64,000 nt of DNA from Hyphomicrobiales bacterium (GTDB lineage: Bacteria; Pseudomonadota; Alphaproteobacteria; Rhizobiales; Rhizobiaceae), in the NCBI GenBank assembly GCA_900471815.1, contig UICE01000003.1, positions 1,015,558-1,079,557 of the forward strand. Direction: 5' to 3'. The notes under the pieces are model-generated. The model worked only from the letters and a program-made list of their open reading frames with translations, was not told the DNA's origin and ran no database searches. Positions 42,666 through 53,300 of the stretch are shown piece after piece (positions within the stretch are counted from its first letter, which is position 1; every line of letters begins with the position of its first letter). The position numbers and the translations under genes are program-made.

Positions 42666-44027
42666 CTACTCTGCCTTTTTCGACAGCTTCAAGGCAGCAT
42701 ATCGCGCCCGCAATTGGACGGCACGCCCTTCCTTAATTTCTTGACGCGCTCTACCAAAGGCCAGCGCATCTGCTGGCACGTTTTCTGTAATCACACTGCC
42801 GGAAGCAACATATGCATTATCACCTATCGATACCGGCGCAACGAGAGACGAGTTGGACCCTACAAATGTGTTGGTTCCAATTTCAGTATGATATTTGTTG
42901 TAACCATCATAATTACACGTAATCGTGCCTGCGCCAATATTTGCGTCCGCACCAACGGTAGCATCTCCGATGTAACTCAAATGATTTAGTTTGGCGCCCT
43001 GCCCAATCTTGGCGTTCTTCACTTCAACGAAATTGCCCACTTTTGCTTTTGCCGCGAGATTTGCACCCGGACGAAGACGGGCAAACGGGCCAATACTTGC
43101 GTTTGCTCCAATGCTTGCACCTTCAATATGCGAAAATGCGTGGATTACAGTACCGGACGCAATCGAAACACCTGGGCCAAAAACAATATTGGGCTCCAGC
43201 GTAACATCTGCCTCAATCACTGTATCATGAGAGAAAAATACTGTTTCCGGCGCTTGCATGGATACGCCTGCCAGCATCATTTCGCGGCGTTTGCGGTTCT
43301 GCCAAATCGCTTCCGCTTCCGCCAGTTCCAGCCGCGTATTAATGCCGATCACATTGTCCGGAGAAATCTCAATGGCAACAACAGACTTCCCTTGCGAATT
43401 GGCGATCTCCACCACATCGGTCAGATAATACTCACCTTTTGCATTCTCATTCTTAATCATGTGAAGCAATGCCAACGCACTATCACCGCGCAAAGCCATT
43501 AGCCCGCCATTGCAAAACCCAATTTTCTTCTCGGCTTCGCTTGCGTCCTTTTCTTCACGAATCGCAATTAAGCGGCCATCCTGTTCAATAAGGCGGCCAT
43601 ATCCGTGCGGATTATCAGGCCTGAATCCCATGACCACAATATCGGAGCCACTGGCCAATTTCTCACGAGCCATTGCCAGCGCCGATGTTTCGATGAGCGG
43701 GGTATCACCAAAAACGACGATGATGTCGTCGTAACCTGCCTCTATGGCAGATTGTGCGGCAAGAACGGCATGTCCCGTGCCAAGGCGCTCCACCTGCTCG
43801 TGAACGGTGATATTGCTGACGAGCGCGCGCACGGAGGTTTCAACCTTGTCGGCGCCACGGCCCACCACTAAGGCTATATCGCTGCCTCCAGCACCTTGCA
43901 CTGCCTTGGCGACGTGTCCCACAATTGGTAATCCGGCTATTTCATGCAGCACTTTCGGCAATGAGGACTTCATCCGCGTGCCCTCTCCGGCAGCGAGAAT
44001 AACCGTAAGACAAGTGCGTGATGTCAT
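42666..44027 (-). CDS. glmU: Bifunctional UDP-GlcNAc pyrophosphorylase/GlcN-1-P acetyltransferase
   Basis: A 453-aa trimeric enzyme. The N-terminal uridyltransferase has [20 protein letters not shown] near residue 9. The C-terminal left-handed beta-helix with hexapeptide repeats ([19 protein letters not shown], then [11 protein letters not shown]) carries the acetyltransferase, including [12 protein letters not shown]. It supplies UDP-GlcNAc after GlmS. Start ATG 44027. Confidence 0.97.
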   Translation of the reverse strand: MTSRTCLTVILAAGEGTRMKSSLPKVLHEIAGLPIVGHVAKAVQGAGGSDIALVVGRGADKVETSVRALVSNITVHEQVERLGTGHAVLAAQSAIEAGYDDIIVVFGDTPLIETSALAMAREKLASGSDIVVMGFRPDNPHGYGRLIEQDGRLIAIREEKDASEAEKKIGFCNGGLMALRGDSALALLHMIKNENAKGEYYLTDVVEIANSQGKSVVAIEISPDNVIGINTRLELAEAEAIWQNRKRREMMLAGVSMQAPETVFFSHDTVIEADVTLEPNIVFGPGVSIASGTVIHAFSHIEGASIGANASIGPFARLRPGANLAAKAKVGNFVEVKNAKIGQGAKLNHLSYIGDATVGADANIGAGTITCNYDGYNKYHTEIGTNTFVGSNSSLVAPVSIGDNAYVASGSVITENVPADALAFGRARQEIKEGRAVQLRARYAALKLSKKAE

Positions 44028-44110
44028 GGTTCAGACTTTCAGTTTGGCCAAAGCGTTATCAGGCTGCAACATGGCACAATGCTGGTTGCAATTTGGTAAC
44101 TTGCGCTTCT

Positions 44111-44857
44111 TTAGCCAAGTTGGCCGAGGATGGGAAATGTTTCAAGCAGCCAGAATGAAAATGTCTGCAGCCCTCCGGTCAGGAAAAGTACTCCTGTAAT
44201 CACCAGCAGTCCTCCCATGATTTTTTCGACCTTGCCAAGATGCATGCGAAACCGGGATAGGAATCGCATGAACACACCGGAAAATAGCGCGGCAATAATG
44301 AAGGGAATGCCGAGCCCAAGAGAATAGATCGCAAGCAGTAGCGCCCCGTCAGCGACAGTATCGCGTGCGCCAGCCAGAGCCAAAATTGGACCAAGCACCG
44401 GTCCTATGCATGGGGTCCAGCCAAATGCGAATGCCAATCCCATAATATAGGCTGCAAAGGGATTGGCCGGTGCTCCTGTGCTTTGAAAGCGTGCCTCGCG
44501 GGATAGAAAAGCTAATTTGAACACACCGAGGAAGTTCAATCCCATAATGATGATGATGATTCCGGCCAGGATGGCTATTTCCTGCTGCCACATGCGCAGG
44601 AATGCCCCAATTGTCGATGCGCCTGCACCCAGTAGAACAAAAACTGTGGTGAATCCCAAGACGAAGCAAAAGGACGATAAAAGGAGCGCGCGCCTGACCG
44701 GTGAAATTTTGGCGGTGGAAGCATCAGCTCGGAAGTCTTCTACAGTCACCCCTGCCATGTAGCACAGGTACGGCGGCACGAGAGGCAGCACACAAGGTGA
44801 AAGAAATGAGAGCGCCCCGGCCCCGGCGGCAGTCAGATAGGAAACATCCAGCGCCAT
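44111..44857 (-). CDS. ccdA: Cytochrome c biogenesis protein CcdA
   Basis: A 248-aa six-span membrane protein. The two redox cysteines sit in proline-bracketed motifs: SPCVLPLVPPY in helix 1 and TPCIGPVLGP in helix 4. CcdA carries electrons from cytoplasmic thioredoxin to periplasmic CcmG/thioredoxin-like proteins for cytochrome c maturation. ATG 44857 is chosen, starting MALDVSYLTAAG. The longer frame from 45058 is unlikely, as it adds polar residues before the first span. Confidence 0.92.
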   Translation of the reverse strand: MALDVSYLTAAGAGALSFLSPCVLPLVPPYLCYMAGVTVEDFRADASTAKISPVRRALLLSSFCFVLGFTTVFVLLGAGASTIGAFLRMWQQEIAILAGIIIIIMGLNFLGVFKLAFLSREARFQSTGAPANPFAAYIMGLAFAFGWTPCIGPVLGPILALAGARDTVADGALLLAIYSLGLGIPFIIAALFSGVFMRFLSRFRMHLGKVEKIMGGLLVITGVLFLTGGLQTFSFWLLETFPILGQLG

Positions 44858-45103
44858 ATGCGCTCCTTCATGGTCATTCAGGTTGCGCCGGATTAAGCCG
44901 AATCTGTTCGGATTTCCAATCACCTTTTCGCCATTCCTCTGATCAAATACCGCATTACGGGGTAGCTCTGCCGAGGAAATTTGAAGAAAGCTGTAAAAAC
45001 AACGCTTTTTATCACAGAAACTATGCACAATAGCTGTTGACCGATTGCCATCTCGCACCTATGTTCCGCCGCACTTCCCGAGGCCAGTTTATGGCTTTCA
45101 AGG

Positions 45104-45179
45104 GAGCGCGTAGCTCAGCCGGTAGAGCAACTGACTTTTAATCAGTAGGTCCGGGGTTCGAACCCCCGCGCGCTCACCA
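45104..45179 (+). tRNA. tRNA-Lys (UUU)
   Basis: A 76-nt cloverleaf. Acceptor GAGCGCG (45104-45110) pairs with CGCGCTC (45169-45175); the D arm contains TAGCTCAGCCGGTAGAGCA; anticodon stem ACTGA/TCAGT encloses loop CTTTTAA with anticodon TTT; T arm has GGTTCGAACCC. Discriminator A and CCA are encoded. Reads AAA/AAG lysine codons. Confidence 0.98.
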
Positions 45180-45197
45180 TCATTCCCGCAAAATATC

Positions 45198-45968
45198 CTA
45201 TTCTCTTCGAGCGGTAATTATCCAGGCGCGGGAGTCAAAGAGCACCCCGTCAGTGGTCATATGAGCCTCAAGCAGGTTGCGCAGCCGTTGCAAGGCAGGT
45301 TCGGGTGCTTCATTCGTTTGAGCAAGCATATCCTTTATAGAGAAGATTTCCATGAGAGCGTCAAACGCGCTGTCGACAGATGCTCCGTAGAATACCGGTT
45401 CCCGCACGTCGATAAAATCGACGGATACAAACCCTGCGGTATTGAGAAGCTCTTTGGCGGTAGCAGGCTCACCAAGGGAAAACGCCTTCCGGGTTTCCGG
45501 TGAGGCCATCGTGGTCGGAGCTACGGTTCGCCGAATGGCGCCAGACCATTCATTTTTATCCTGGTTCTGCCATACCATCCATGCCAGTCGCGCATCGGGA
45601 CGCATGGCGCTGGCAATATTTGCAAACGCGGCAGCCGGATCAGAGAAGAACATAGCGCCAAACCGGCTGATGCAAAGATCGAATCTGGCTTGGGGAAATA
45701 CGTGGCTTTGGGCGTCGCCCTGCTCAAATGAAACATTTTTGAGCCCAGAATCATTTGCCCGTTGCCTGGCAACTTCCAGCATATCGCTTGACGTATCCAC
45801 ACCAATCGCCTTGCCATTGACAGCAAGGCTGGCGGCATCGCGCGTGGTTTGTCCTGCCCCGCAACCCACATCAAGCACATGGTCACTCACTCCAACGCTG
45901 GCAGCGGCAATCAAGTGTTTGGTGTGACGTTTTAATTCTGCGTCATAGAAATCTGCACGATCCAACAT
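45198..45968 (-). CDS. Class I SAM-dependent methyltransferase
   Basis: A 256-aa methyltransferase. The SAM motif VLDVGCGAGQTT lies near residues 32-43, IGVDTSSDMLEVAR is motif II, and FDLCISRFGAMFF is the motif III/IV region. The fold is a UbiE/methyltransferase-11 type. The substrate is not evident. Convergent with the tRNA; a plus-strand hydrolase lies past its start. Confidence 0.85.
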   Translation of the reverse strand: MLDRADFYDAELKRHTKHLIAAASVGVSDHVLDVGCGAGQTTRDAASLAVNGKAIGVDTSSDMLEVARQRANDSGLKNVSFEQGDAQSHVFPQARFDLCISRFGAMFFSDPAAAFANIASAMRPDARLAWMVWQNQDKNEWSGAIRRTVAPTTMASPETRKAFSLGEPATAKELLNTAGFVSVDFIDVREPVFYGASVDSAFDALMEIFSIKDMLAQTNEAPEPALQRLRNLLEAHMTTDGVLFDSRAWIITARRE

Positions 45969-46134
45969 TTGAACCTCTTCTGGTTTCTGCTGTCATTGCC
46001 GGCGGTTGCTTCTTTGGCAAGACTGGTTGCATTATAGGATCAGTTATGTAAGTTCACAACCAATGTAGTTGCTGTTCGTTTGAGACGAGGCTCGAGGCAT
46101 TGACACCTCAGATGCTGTGCAGGGGGATGACGAA

Positions 46135-46992
46135 ATGAATGAACGGATCATCATTGCTGACAATGTAGAGATCGCCACGCAGGCTTTTGGAGATCCAACC
46201 CATGAGCCTGTTCTGCTTATCATGGGCGCCATGGCTTCCATGTTGTGGTGGCCGGAGGGGTTTTGCAAGCAACTCGCCGCCCAAAATCGCTACGTCATTC
46301 GTTATGATAATCGGGATACCGGCCTTTCGACCGCTTATGAGCCGGGAAACCCTGACTATACAATGGACGACATGGCTCAGGATGCATTTCGCGTGCTCGA
46401 CGCCTACAATATCAAAACCGCACATCTGGTCGGTATGTCGCTGGGTGGTATGATCGCGCAAATGGCCACTTTCGCCCATCCTGAACGCGTAAAAACGCTG
46501 ACCTTGATCTCAACCACGCCCATCGGCGTTGATACCTCCAACCTTCCGCAGACGAGTAGTGCCTATATGGAGCACGCAGCGACAGGCGAGAGTGTTGATT
46601 GGACCGATAGCGCTCAGGTCATAGATTTTATTGTTAAAGATACGCAGATGATTGCAGGTACACGGCATCCCTATAATGAGATGCAGGCCCGTAAACTCGT
46701 AGAGCATGATGTGAAGCGTGCTAAAAACTTTGCCAGCGCTACCAATCATTTCATGTTGAAAGGTGATGACAGCTGGGACAACAAGCGCGACGAATTAGCT
46801 AAACCTCTTCTCGTTGTCCACGGCACAGCGGACCCGATTTTTCCGATCGAGCATGGCGAATTGCTGGCACAAAGCGTTCCAGGTGCAGAACTTCTCCGTG
46901 TTCCAGGTGGCGGCCATGAAATTCACCTTGAGGATTGGGATGACATTATTCGCGCTATCGGCGCTCACACAGGGCTTAACTGCCGCGCCTAA
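46135..46992 (+). CDS. Alpha/beta-fold hydrolase
   Basis: A 285-aa hydrolase. The nucleophile elbow GMSLGG (LVGMSLGGMIAQMA, Ser near residue 102), an Asp in HGTADPIFP and the catalytic His in GGGHEIHLED form the triad. An RNRYVIRYDNRDTGLS-type motif is the usual oxyanion region of esterases or aclacinomycin-like methylesterases. The start is ATG 46135, after GGGGGA. Substrate unknown. Convergent with the next gene, 14 bp between stops. Confidence 0.87.
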   Translation: MNERIIIADNVEIATQAFGDPTHEPVLLIMGAMASMLWWPEGFCKQLAAQNRYVIRYDNRDTGLSTAYEPGNPDYTMDDMAQDAFRVLDAYNIKTAHLVGMSLGGMIAQMATFAHPERVKTLTLISTTPIGVDTSNLPQTSSAYMEHAATGESVDWTDSAQVIDFIVKDTQMIAGTRHPYNEMQARKLVEHDVKRAKNFASATNHFMLKGDDSWDNKRDELAKPLLVVHGTADPIFPIEHGELLAQSVPGAELLRVPGGGHEIHLEDWDDIIRAIGAHTGLNCRA

Positions 46993-47006
46993 CTTTTCAG
47001 GCGGAC

Positions 47007-47903
47007 TTAGTTTTCTTGTTCCGTTGGGCCAAGAAGCCTGTCTCTTTCGCTTATAAAAGTATCAAGCGCCTGATGACCCTTGACTGTCCAGAAAGCGGCT
47101 TCCGGCTCGTAATCATATCCCATGAGTTTGGGGGGAATATCCACAGTGGAAAAATTCTGAATCGTTTTGCTTGCAAATTCGCAGACGTAAAACGGTAGAA
47201 TCTGGTCGATATGATATTTGGGTTTCTTCCCCAAGCTAACTGCTATCGAAACGGCAATTGCATTTGCCAATCGCATTGAACCTGGCGAATTATTTAAAAG
47301 AACGGCAGATGCAAGAATTTTGCGCCACGGATGTTTTTCATTCCTTCTAAATATGAATGCTCCGCTTTGATGGTCGAAATCAGATGGAATTATTGGCCAG
47401 GGAGACCGATTCATCACGGCGTCGACATCAATCATAAGAAGGCGTTCGACACCAGCTTCCAGAATTAAAGGCGCTAGCAGGAAGCGTGCGGCGGTATAAT
47501 AGATTTCACGGCGTGGCAGCCCCTCCGCCAGTGCGCATGGATCAATAGAATAGGTCAGCCTCACGTGCTTGAGAGTCTTGGAAAGGGTAGCCGCTTCCTC
47601 GATGACCTTGCCGGAAGGTTGAAGAAGCAGAAGATGGAATGCCTCAGGCTGACCTAGACGTTCGATGGATTTGATCAGCCCCAGAGCGAAATTGTAGAAA
47701 TAGCGATCATCGCATGCTGCCAGGAGAACATTACCTGAATTTGGCAAATTTCCCTTTATACTTTCACGAAACAGCTCTGTTTCTCGGGCTCTGACCTGTG
47801 GCAGCTTTAACGCCTGCCGAGCATTCCGCCTCAACATCCAGCGAAATAATAGTGAATGTCTCTTTTCCGATTTAGGTATGGGAGCAGTGGATTTGGCAGA
47901 CAT
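47007..47903 (-). CDS. Glycosyltransferase-like protein (GT-A/GT8 fold)
   Basis: A 298-aa protein resembling GT8-type nucleotide-sugar transferases. The DxD metal motif is in LLMIDVDAVMN (near residue 172), after RFLLAPLILEAGVERL, a typical GT8 approach. The N-terminal 50 residues are very basic (KRHSLLFRWMLRRNARQ). An HIDQILPFYV block matches the acceptor-side region. The call is fold-level. It stands alone, with no capsule genes nearby. Confidence 0.6.
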   Translation of the reverse strand: MSAKSTAPIPKSEKRHSLLFRWMLRRNARQALKLPQVRARETELFRESIKGNLPNSGNVLLAACDDRYFYNFALGLIKSIERLGQPEAFHLLLLQPSGKVIEEAATLSKTLKHVRLTYSIDPCALAEGLPRREIYYTAARFLLAPLILEAGVERLLMIDVDAVMNRSPWPIIPSDFDHQSGAFIFRRNEKHPWRKILASAVLLNNSPGSMRLANAIAVSIAVSLGKKPKYHIDQILPFYVCEFASKTIQNFSTVDIPPKLMGYDYEPEAAFWTVKGHQALDTFISERDRLLGPTEQEN

Positions 47904-48083
47904 GCGATCATTTCTATGACTTTGAGCGTAGTTTCACCTCAATCTATAACACAACCATTATCGTGAAGAAGGGCTTCAGAACCAGATCAGAAATCCTTCC
48001 CATGAGTCTCAACAGCGAAAGGCTGGATGACTCTGAAATCTGCAATTGATGATCTGATTCTAACCATTCGCATCGGGAAGCGC

Positions 48084-48128
48084 TTGACACTGGATACCTT
48101 AAATTTGATAATGGAACATATCATGAAC
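48084..48128 (+). promoter_or_regulatory. SOS promoter of imuA with LexA box over the start site
   Basis: TTGACA (48084-48089), a 17-bp spacer and GATAAT (48107-48112) form a near-consensus sigma-70 promoter. GAAC-N7-GAAC (48114-48128), the alphaproteobacterial LexA box, directly follows the -10 element and covers the expected start site, so LexA would block initiation. This gives DNA-damage control to imuA-imuB-dnaE2. Confidence 0.85.
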
Positions 48129-48144
48129 AAACAGGGGTTCTATA

Positions 48145-48930
48145 GTGGCGATCGTCGATCTAACGGCGTTAAGACGCGATATTGCGTCTCTAAATGAGCA
48201 AGGCACGCAAGGTGTGTCTGGCTCTGCCTTTGATCTTGGCTGCCGGGATGTAGACGGCATATTTCGGGGTGGCCTTCAGCGAGGCGCTCTGCATGAGGTT
48301 TTTGCGAAGGAAAGTGGGGACGCAGGAGCCGCAACAGGTTTTGTTCTTGCCCTCGCCTTGCGCGCATCAGCCAACCTAAGCCCCATTCTTTGGATTGAAG
48401 AAGATTTTACAGGCAATGAACATGGCTTTCCCTATGCTCCCGGCCTGCATTATTTGGGTCTCGACCCGGAGCGGGTGGTTTTCGTTCGGTGCTCCTCGCC
48501 TCATAATGTTTTAAAGGCTGCAGCAGACAGCCTTGGCATTCGCGGTATGGGAGCAGTTATTATTGCGCCGTGGGGCCATCCCAAATGTCTGGATTTGACT
48601 GCCTCGCGAAAATTACTGCTTAGCGCACAACAGGCCGAAGTGCCCGCCTTTCTCCTGAGGCTGGGAGCTGTTCCGGGTGAAAATGCTGCCGTCACACGGT
48701 GGTTAATTCGTGCTGCAACCTCACAATCCCCTGGTGCAAACGCGCCGGGCAACCCTGTTTTTCAAGTCCAACTCATTCGCAACAGGCAGGGCAACACAGG
48801 CCAATGGCTATTACAATGGGAGAGTGAAAATCATGTTTTCCAACGGATCGAGCCGGTTTTTGGCTCTGTGGTTTCCACATCTTCCTACGGATCGTCTCAA
48901 ACGCGAAAATTCGCAGCGCGACCGTTCTGA
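48145..48930 (+). CDS. imuA: SOS mutagenesis protein ImuA
   Basis: A 261-aa RecA-like protein of the alphaproteobacterial ImuA type. It opens with LTALRRDIASL, followed by an altered nucleotide region without clear Walker A, then GALHEVFAK and ILWIEEDFTGNEHG. It regulates RecA filament use in the ImuA-ImuB-DnaE2 mutasome. GTG 48145 starts it, 17 bp past the LexA box. Its end overlaps the start of imuB by 98 bp in another frame. Confidence 0.87.
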   Translation: MAIVDLTALRRDIASLNEQGTQGVSGSAFDLGCRDVDGIFRGGLQRGALHEVFAKESGDAGAATGFVLALALRASANLSPILWIEEDFTGNEHGFPYAPGLHYLGLDPERVVFVRCSSPHNVLKAAADSLGIRGMGAVIIAPWGHPKCLDLTASRKLLLSAQQAEVPAFLLRLGAVPGENAAVTRWLIRAATSQSPGANAPGNPVFQVQLIRNRQGNTGQWLLQWESENHVFQRIEPVFGSVVSTSSYGSSQTRKFAARPF

Positions 48931-50386
48931 TCAGTATCTCATTGTTGTTGACAAGATTGCCAATACTTTACGGCTGGTAGCGGTTGATCAGAGAGCTACA
49001 AAAGCAGGTCTATACAAAAGCATGACTTTGGCTGATGCACGTGCGCAGTTTGAAAAGCTGGATATCGCATTTGCCTCACCTCGTCAGGATTCCGCATTTT
49101 TGGGGCGTCTGGCAGATTGGTGTGATCGATACACGCCTCTGGTCGCTTTTGACGATCCGGATGGTCTTATCCTCGACATTACAGGTTGTGTTCATCTTTT
49201 TGGGGATGAGCACACTATGCTCAAGGATATTCACAATCGTCTCAATCAACAGGGCGTGGCAGTAAAATCAGCCATCGCAAGCAATGCAGCCTCTGCCCGT
49301 GCCTTTGCACGCTATTCATCCGGCGGTGTCATCGGCGATGATGAAGAAAAGAGACTATATAAACTGCACCTTGCCTGTCTTGAGATAGAAGCAGCACATC
49401 TTGCTGGTCTGAAGCGCGCAGGTCTGCTGCATGTTGGCGAAGTCGAGGTTCTGCCCCGTGCTGCCCTTGCTGCCCGTTTCGGAAAAGAGCTGATCAATCG
49501 CCTGGACAGTCTTTTTGGCAGGCAAGACCAGCCAATTTCTCCGCGCCGTATTGTGCCTGTCTGTATGGTTGAGCGACGCATGGCCGAACCTTTGGTTGTT
49601 ATGGATTCCGTCGAGCTTTTACTTCAATCCCTTGGCGATGAACTTTTCAGGCAATTGCAAACCCGTGTTCAAGGTGCGCGTGAAATCGAAGCGAGCTTTT
49701 TTCGTGTTGATGGAAATGTGCGACGGATTCGTATTGAATCCGGAAGGCCGCTTGTAGAGACAAAAACATTACTGCGATTGCTTAAAGAGAGGCTATCAAG
49801 CTTGGCAGAACCTCTGGATGCAGGCTATGGCTTTGATATTGTTCGGCTCTCTGCTATTCGAACAGAACAAACACATGCGCTGCAGAAAAGTCTCGACAAT
49901 ACGCGGCAAGAGACAGAAGCATTTGATGCGCTCATCGATAGACTTTCTATAAGATTGGGCAGTTCGCGTGTGTTGCGACCTGTTGCTATTGATACGCACA
50001 TTCCTGAACGTGCTGTCATGCTTGAAGCTGCAGCCGGGAATAGATCGGATCAATCAGTTCAGTGGTCACCAGAACATTACCCTGGAAATCCTCCCGAAAG
50101 ACCAATCAGACTGTTTAATCCACCCGAACGCATTGAAACGACATCGGGAGTTCCTGACGGTGCACCGGCGCGCTTTACGTGGCGCCGCGTACAGCACACG
50201 ATTGTTTTAGCTGAAGGACCCGAGCGTATTGCACCAGAATGGTGGCGCGAGCATGCGGGTGCTCTCACACGCGACTATTACCGGGTTGAAGACAATCAGG
50301 GAAAGCGTTTTTGGGTATTCCGCGAAGGTCTGTATGAGCGAGGCGATCCCACCCCCCGATGGTATTTGCATGGGATTTTTGCCTGA
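48833..50386 (+). CDS. imuB: Y-family polymerase-like ImuB
   Basis: A 517-aa Y-family DNA polymerase-like protein. The palm acidic motifs of active Y-polymerases are not visible: the first has FPHLPTDR in place of the usual DxD-type turn, and the second is LDITGCVHLFGDE, as in other ImuB. ImuB is therefore a non-catalytic hub that joins the beta clamp, ImuA and DnaE2. ATG 48833 is used, preceded by GGGAGAG. The start lies inside imuA. The stop overlaps the dnaE2 start as TGATG. Confidence 0.9.
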   Translation: MFSNGSSRFLALWFPHLPTDRLKRENSQRDRSDQYLIVVDKIANTLRLVAVDQRATKAGLYKSMTLADARAQFEKLDIAFASPRQDSAFLGRLADWCDRYTPLVAFDDPDGLILDITGCVHLFGDEHTMLKDIHNRLNQQGVAVKSAIASNAASARAFARYSSGGVIGDDEEKRLYKLHLACLEIEAAHLAGLKRAGLLHVGEVEVLPRAALAARFGKELINRLDSLFGRQDQPISPRRIVPVCMVERRMAEPLVVMDSVELLLQSLGDELFRQLQTRVQGAREIEASFFRVDGNVRRIRIESGRPLVETKTLLRLLKERLSSLAEPLDAGYGFDIVRLSAIRTEQTHALQKSLDNTRQETEAFDALIDRLSIRLGSSRVLRPVAIDTHIPERAVMLEAAAGNRSDQSVQWSPEHYPGNPPERPIRLFNPPERIETTSGVPDGAPARFTWRRVQHTIVLAEGPERIAPEWWREHAGALTRDYYRVEDNQGKRFWVFREGLYERGDPTPRWYLHGIFA

Positions 50387-53300
50387 TGGATTATACTGAG
50401 CTTGCCGTCACCAGCAATTTTTCCTTCCTCAAGGGGGCGTCGCAACCCCAGGAACTGGTTCTGGCTGCAGCTCTTCTGGGGCTTAAAGGCATTGGTATTG
50501 CCGATTGCAATACACTTGCTGGCGTGGTGCGAGCCCATAGCGCCAGAAAAGAAATCAAAAAAGAACAGGGTCTTTCAATAGACCTCTATATTGGTTGTCG
50601 GCTAAGTTTCACTGACGGCACGCCTGACGTTGTTGTTTATCCGCGAGATCGCCCTGCTTACGGTCATCTCTGCCAGATTTTGAGTGTGGGAAAGCACCGT
50701 GCCAAGACCAAAGGGGAATGCCATCTGCTTTTCGAAGACTTTCTGTTCAAGGCAGACAATTTTCAGATAGCTGTAATGCCTCCCGAAAATCCCGACGAAA
50801 GCTTCACGGACTTCCTAAAAAAACTAGCTTTTGCAGCGCCGGATTGCGTTTGGGTTGGTCTGGTGATGCCGCGCAAGGGAGCCGACAGGCGTCACGGTGA
50901 AAAACTGGTTCGAATTGCAGCCGATGCAAACATTCCATTTTTGGCAGTTAATGATGTGCTTTATCACACTCCTGCCCGGCGGCCACTTCAGGATGTGCTG
51001 ACCTGTATCCGTGAGCATGTTACGATAGAGACAGCTGGCCGCAAACTGGAAAAGAATGCAGAGCGGCATCTGAAATCGCCAACCGACATGCAGTATCTCT
51101 TTCGGTTTTTTCCGGAAGCACTTGAAGAGACGCAGCGCTTTGTGAAGCCGATCAGTTTTTCTCTTGATGATTTACGCTATCAATATCCTGATGAACCTGT
51201 TCCGCCCGGCAAAACACCCCAGCAACATCTGATCGATGAAACATGGATCGGCGCCAATAAACGCTATCCGGATGGCATTCCCAAAAATGTGTCTACGATC
51301 CTGGAAAAAGAACTGACCCTGATCGGGGAGTTGGAATACGCGCCCTACTTCCTGACTGTTTATGACATTGTTACCTATGCCCGTTCAAAAAATATCCTTT
51401 GTCAGGGGCGCGGTTCCTCGGCCAATTCTGCTGTCTGTTATTGTCTGGGCATTACGGCCGTTGATCCTGCCACGAGCAATCTGCTTTTTGACCGGTTTCT
51501 TTCGAAAGAACGTAAAGAACCGCCCGATATTGATGTGGATTTCGAGCATGAGCGCCGCGAAGAAGTCATGCAATGGATCTTCGAGCGATATGGGCGCGAC
51601 CATGCTGCTATTATTGCAACCGTCATCAGCTATCGGCCGCGCAGTGCAATCCGTGATGTTGGGAAAGCATTGGGCCTGACAGAAGATGTCACTGCCGCTT
51701 TGGCCAATATGGTTTGGGGTAGTTGGGGATCGGTCGTTGAAAAGCAGGAAATAAAGCAGGCTGGACTTGATCCTGATAATGTCATGATCCGCCGCACCAT
51801 AAGGCTTGCCAAGGAACTGCTTGGTTTCCCACGTCATCTTTCCCAACATGTTGGTGGTTTCGTCCTCACGCAGGAACGTCTTGATTTGACCGTTCCGATA
51901 GGGCCCGCCGCCATGAAAGACCGTACTTTCATCGAATGGAACAAGGATGATATTGACGAACTCAATATCATGAAAGTCGATGTTCTTTCGCTTGGCATGC
52001 TCACTTGTATCCGCAAGGCCTTTGATCTCATTCATCTACACGGTGGTAAACGCTATGGACTTGCGGACATCCCATTGGATGATGACGACGTCTACGACAT
52101 GCTCTGCAAGGCAGATTCCCTTGGGGTCTTCCAAGTGGAAAGCCGTGCACAGATGAATATGCTGCCGCGCCTTCGTCCGAGGAAATTTTACGATCTGGTT
52201 ATTGAAGTCGCCATAGTAAGACCGGGACCTATTCAGGGGGATATGGTTCATCCCTATTTGAAGCGGCGCAACAATCCTGATTCTGTTGTTTATCCTTCAC
52301 CCTCGCCTGAGCACGGACATAAAGACGAATTGAAAGAGGTTCTTGTCCGGACGCTTGGAGTTCCTCTCTTTCAGGAGCAGGCGATGAGTATTGCCATCGT
52401 CGCAGCAGGTTTTACCGGCGATGAAGCCAATCAATTGCGCCGCGCCATGGCAACTTTCCGGCATGTGGGAACTATTCACAAACTGGAAAACAAGATGGTG
52501 GAAGGCATGGTTCGCCGAGGCTATGAAAGGGATTTCGCTCAAAACTGCTTCAACCAGATCAAAGGATTTGGTGAGTATGGTTTTCCTGAAAGCCATGCTG
52601 CGAGTTTTGCCATCCTGGTCTATATTTCATCTTGGATTAAGTATCATTATCCCGCTGCTTTCGCGGCGGCACTGTTGAACTCACAGCCTATGGGTTTTTA
52701 TCCGCCAGACCAGATTATTCGCGATGCGCGCAAGCATGATGTCGAAGTACGTCCTGTAGATATTAATTTCAGTCATTGGGACAACACATTGGAATCAAAG
52801 GAAAATGATGTTTTATGCACAAGACTCGGTTTTCGTCAGGTCGACGGTTTTTCAAAGCCTTGGGCCGACTTGATCTGTGAGAGAAGAAAGCAAGCCTATA
52901 CCGATATTGAACAGGTAAGGCGTCTGACGAAACTTGAAAGACGGGCTTTTGTCTTGCTTGCTGATGGAGATGCATTTCGTTCGCTAGGTATCGACCGGCG
53001 AGAGGCACTTTGGGCCGTGCGCCGCTTCCCTGACAACACGACGTTGCCCCTATTTCATGCGGCTGAAACAAATGAGTTGGCTACGGAAGTCAAAACGGTT
53101 CTTCCTCAAATGAAACTCTCTGAGCACGTCATTGCCGATTACGAATCGACAAGGCTTTCGCTCAAAGGGCATCCAATGCAGTTTTTGCGAGAAATGTTTG
53201 CGTCAGAAGGCGTTTCCACATGCCAATTTGCAAATAGTCTGGCGAATAATAAGCGCGTCAAACTGGCTGGAGTGGTGACTGTTCGGCAAAGGCCTGGAAC

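Noticed and set aside
44858-45058. Longer CcdA start
   Set aside because: Adds 67 polar residues before the first membrane span; ATG 44857 starts the canonical sequence.
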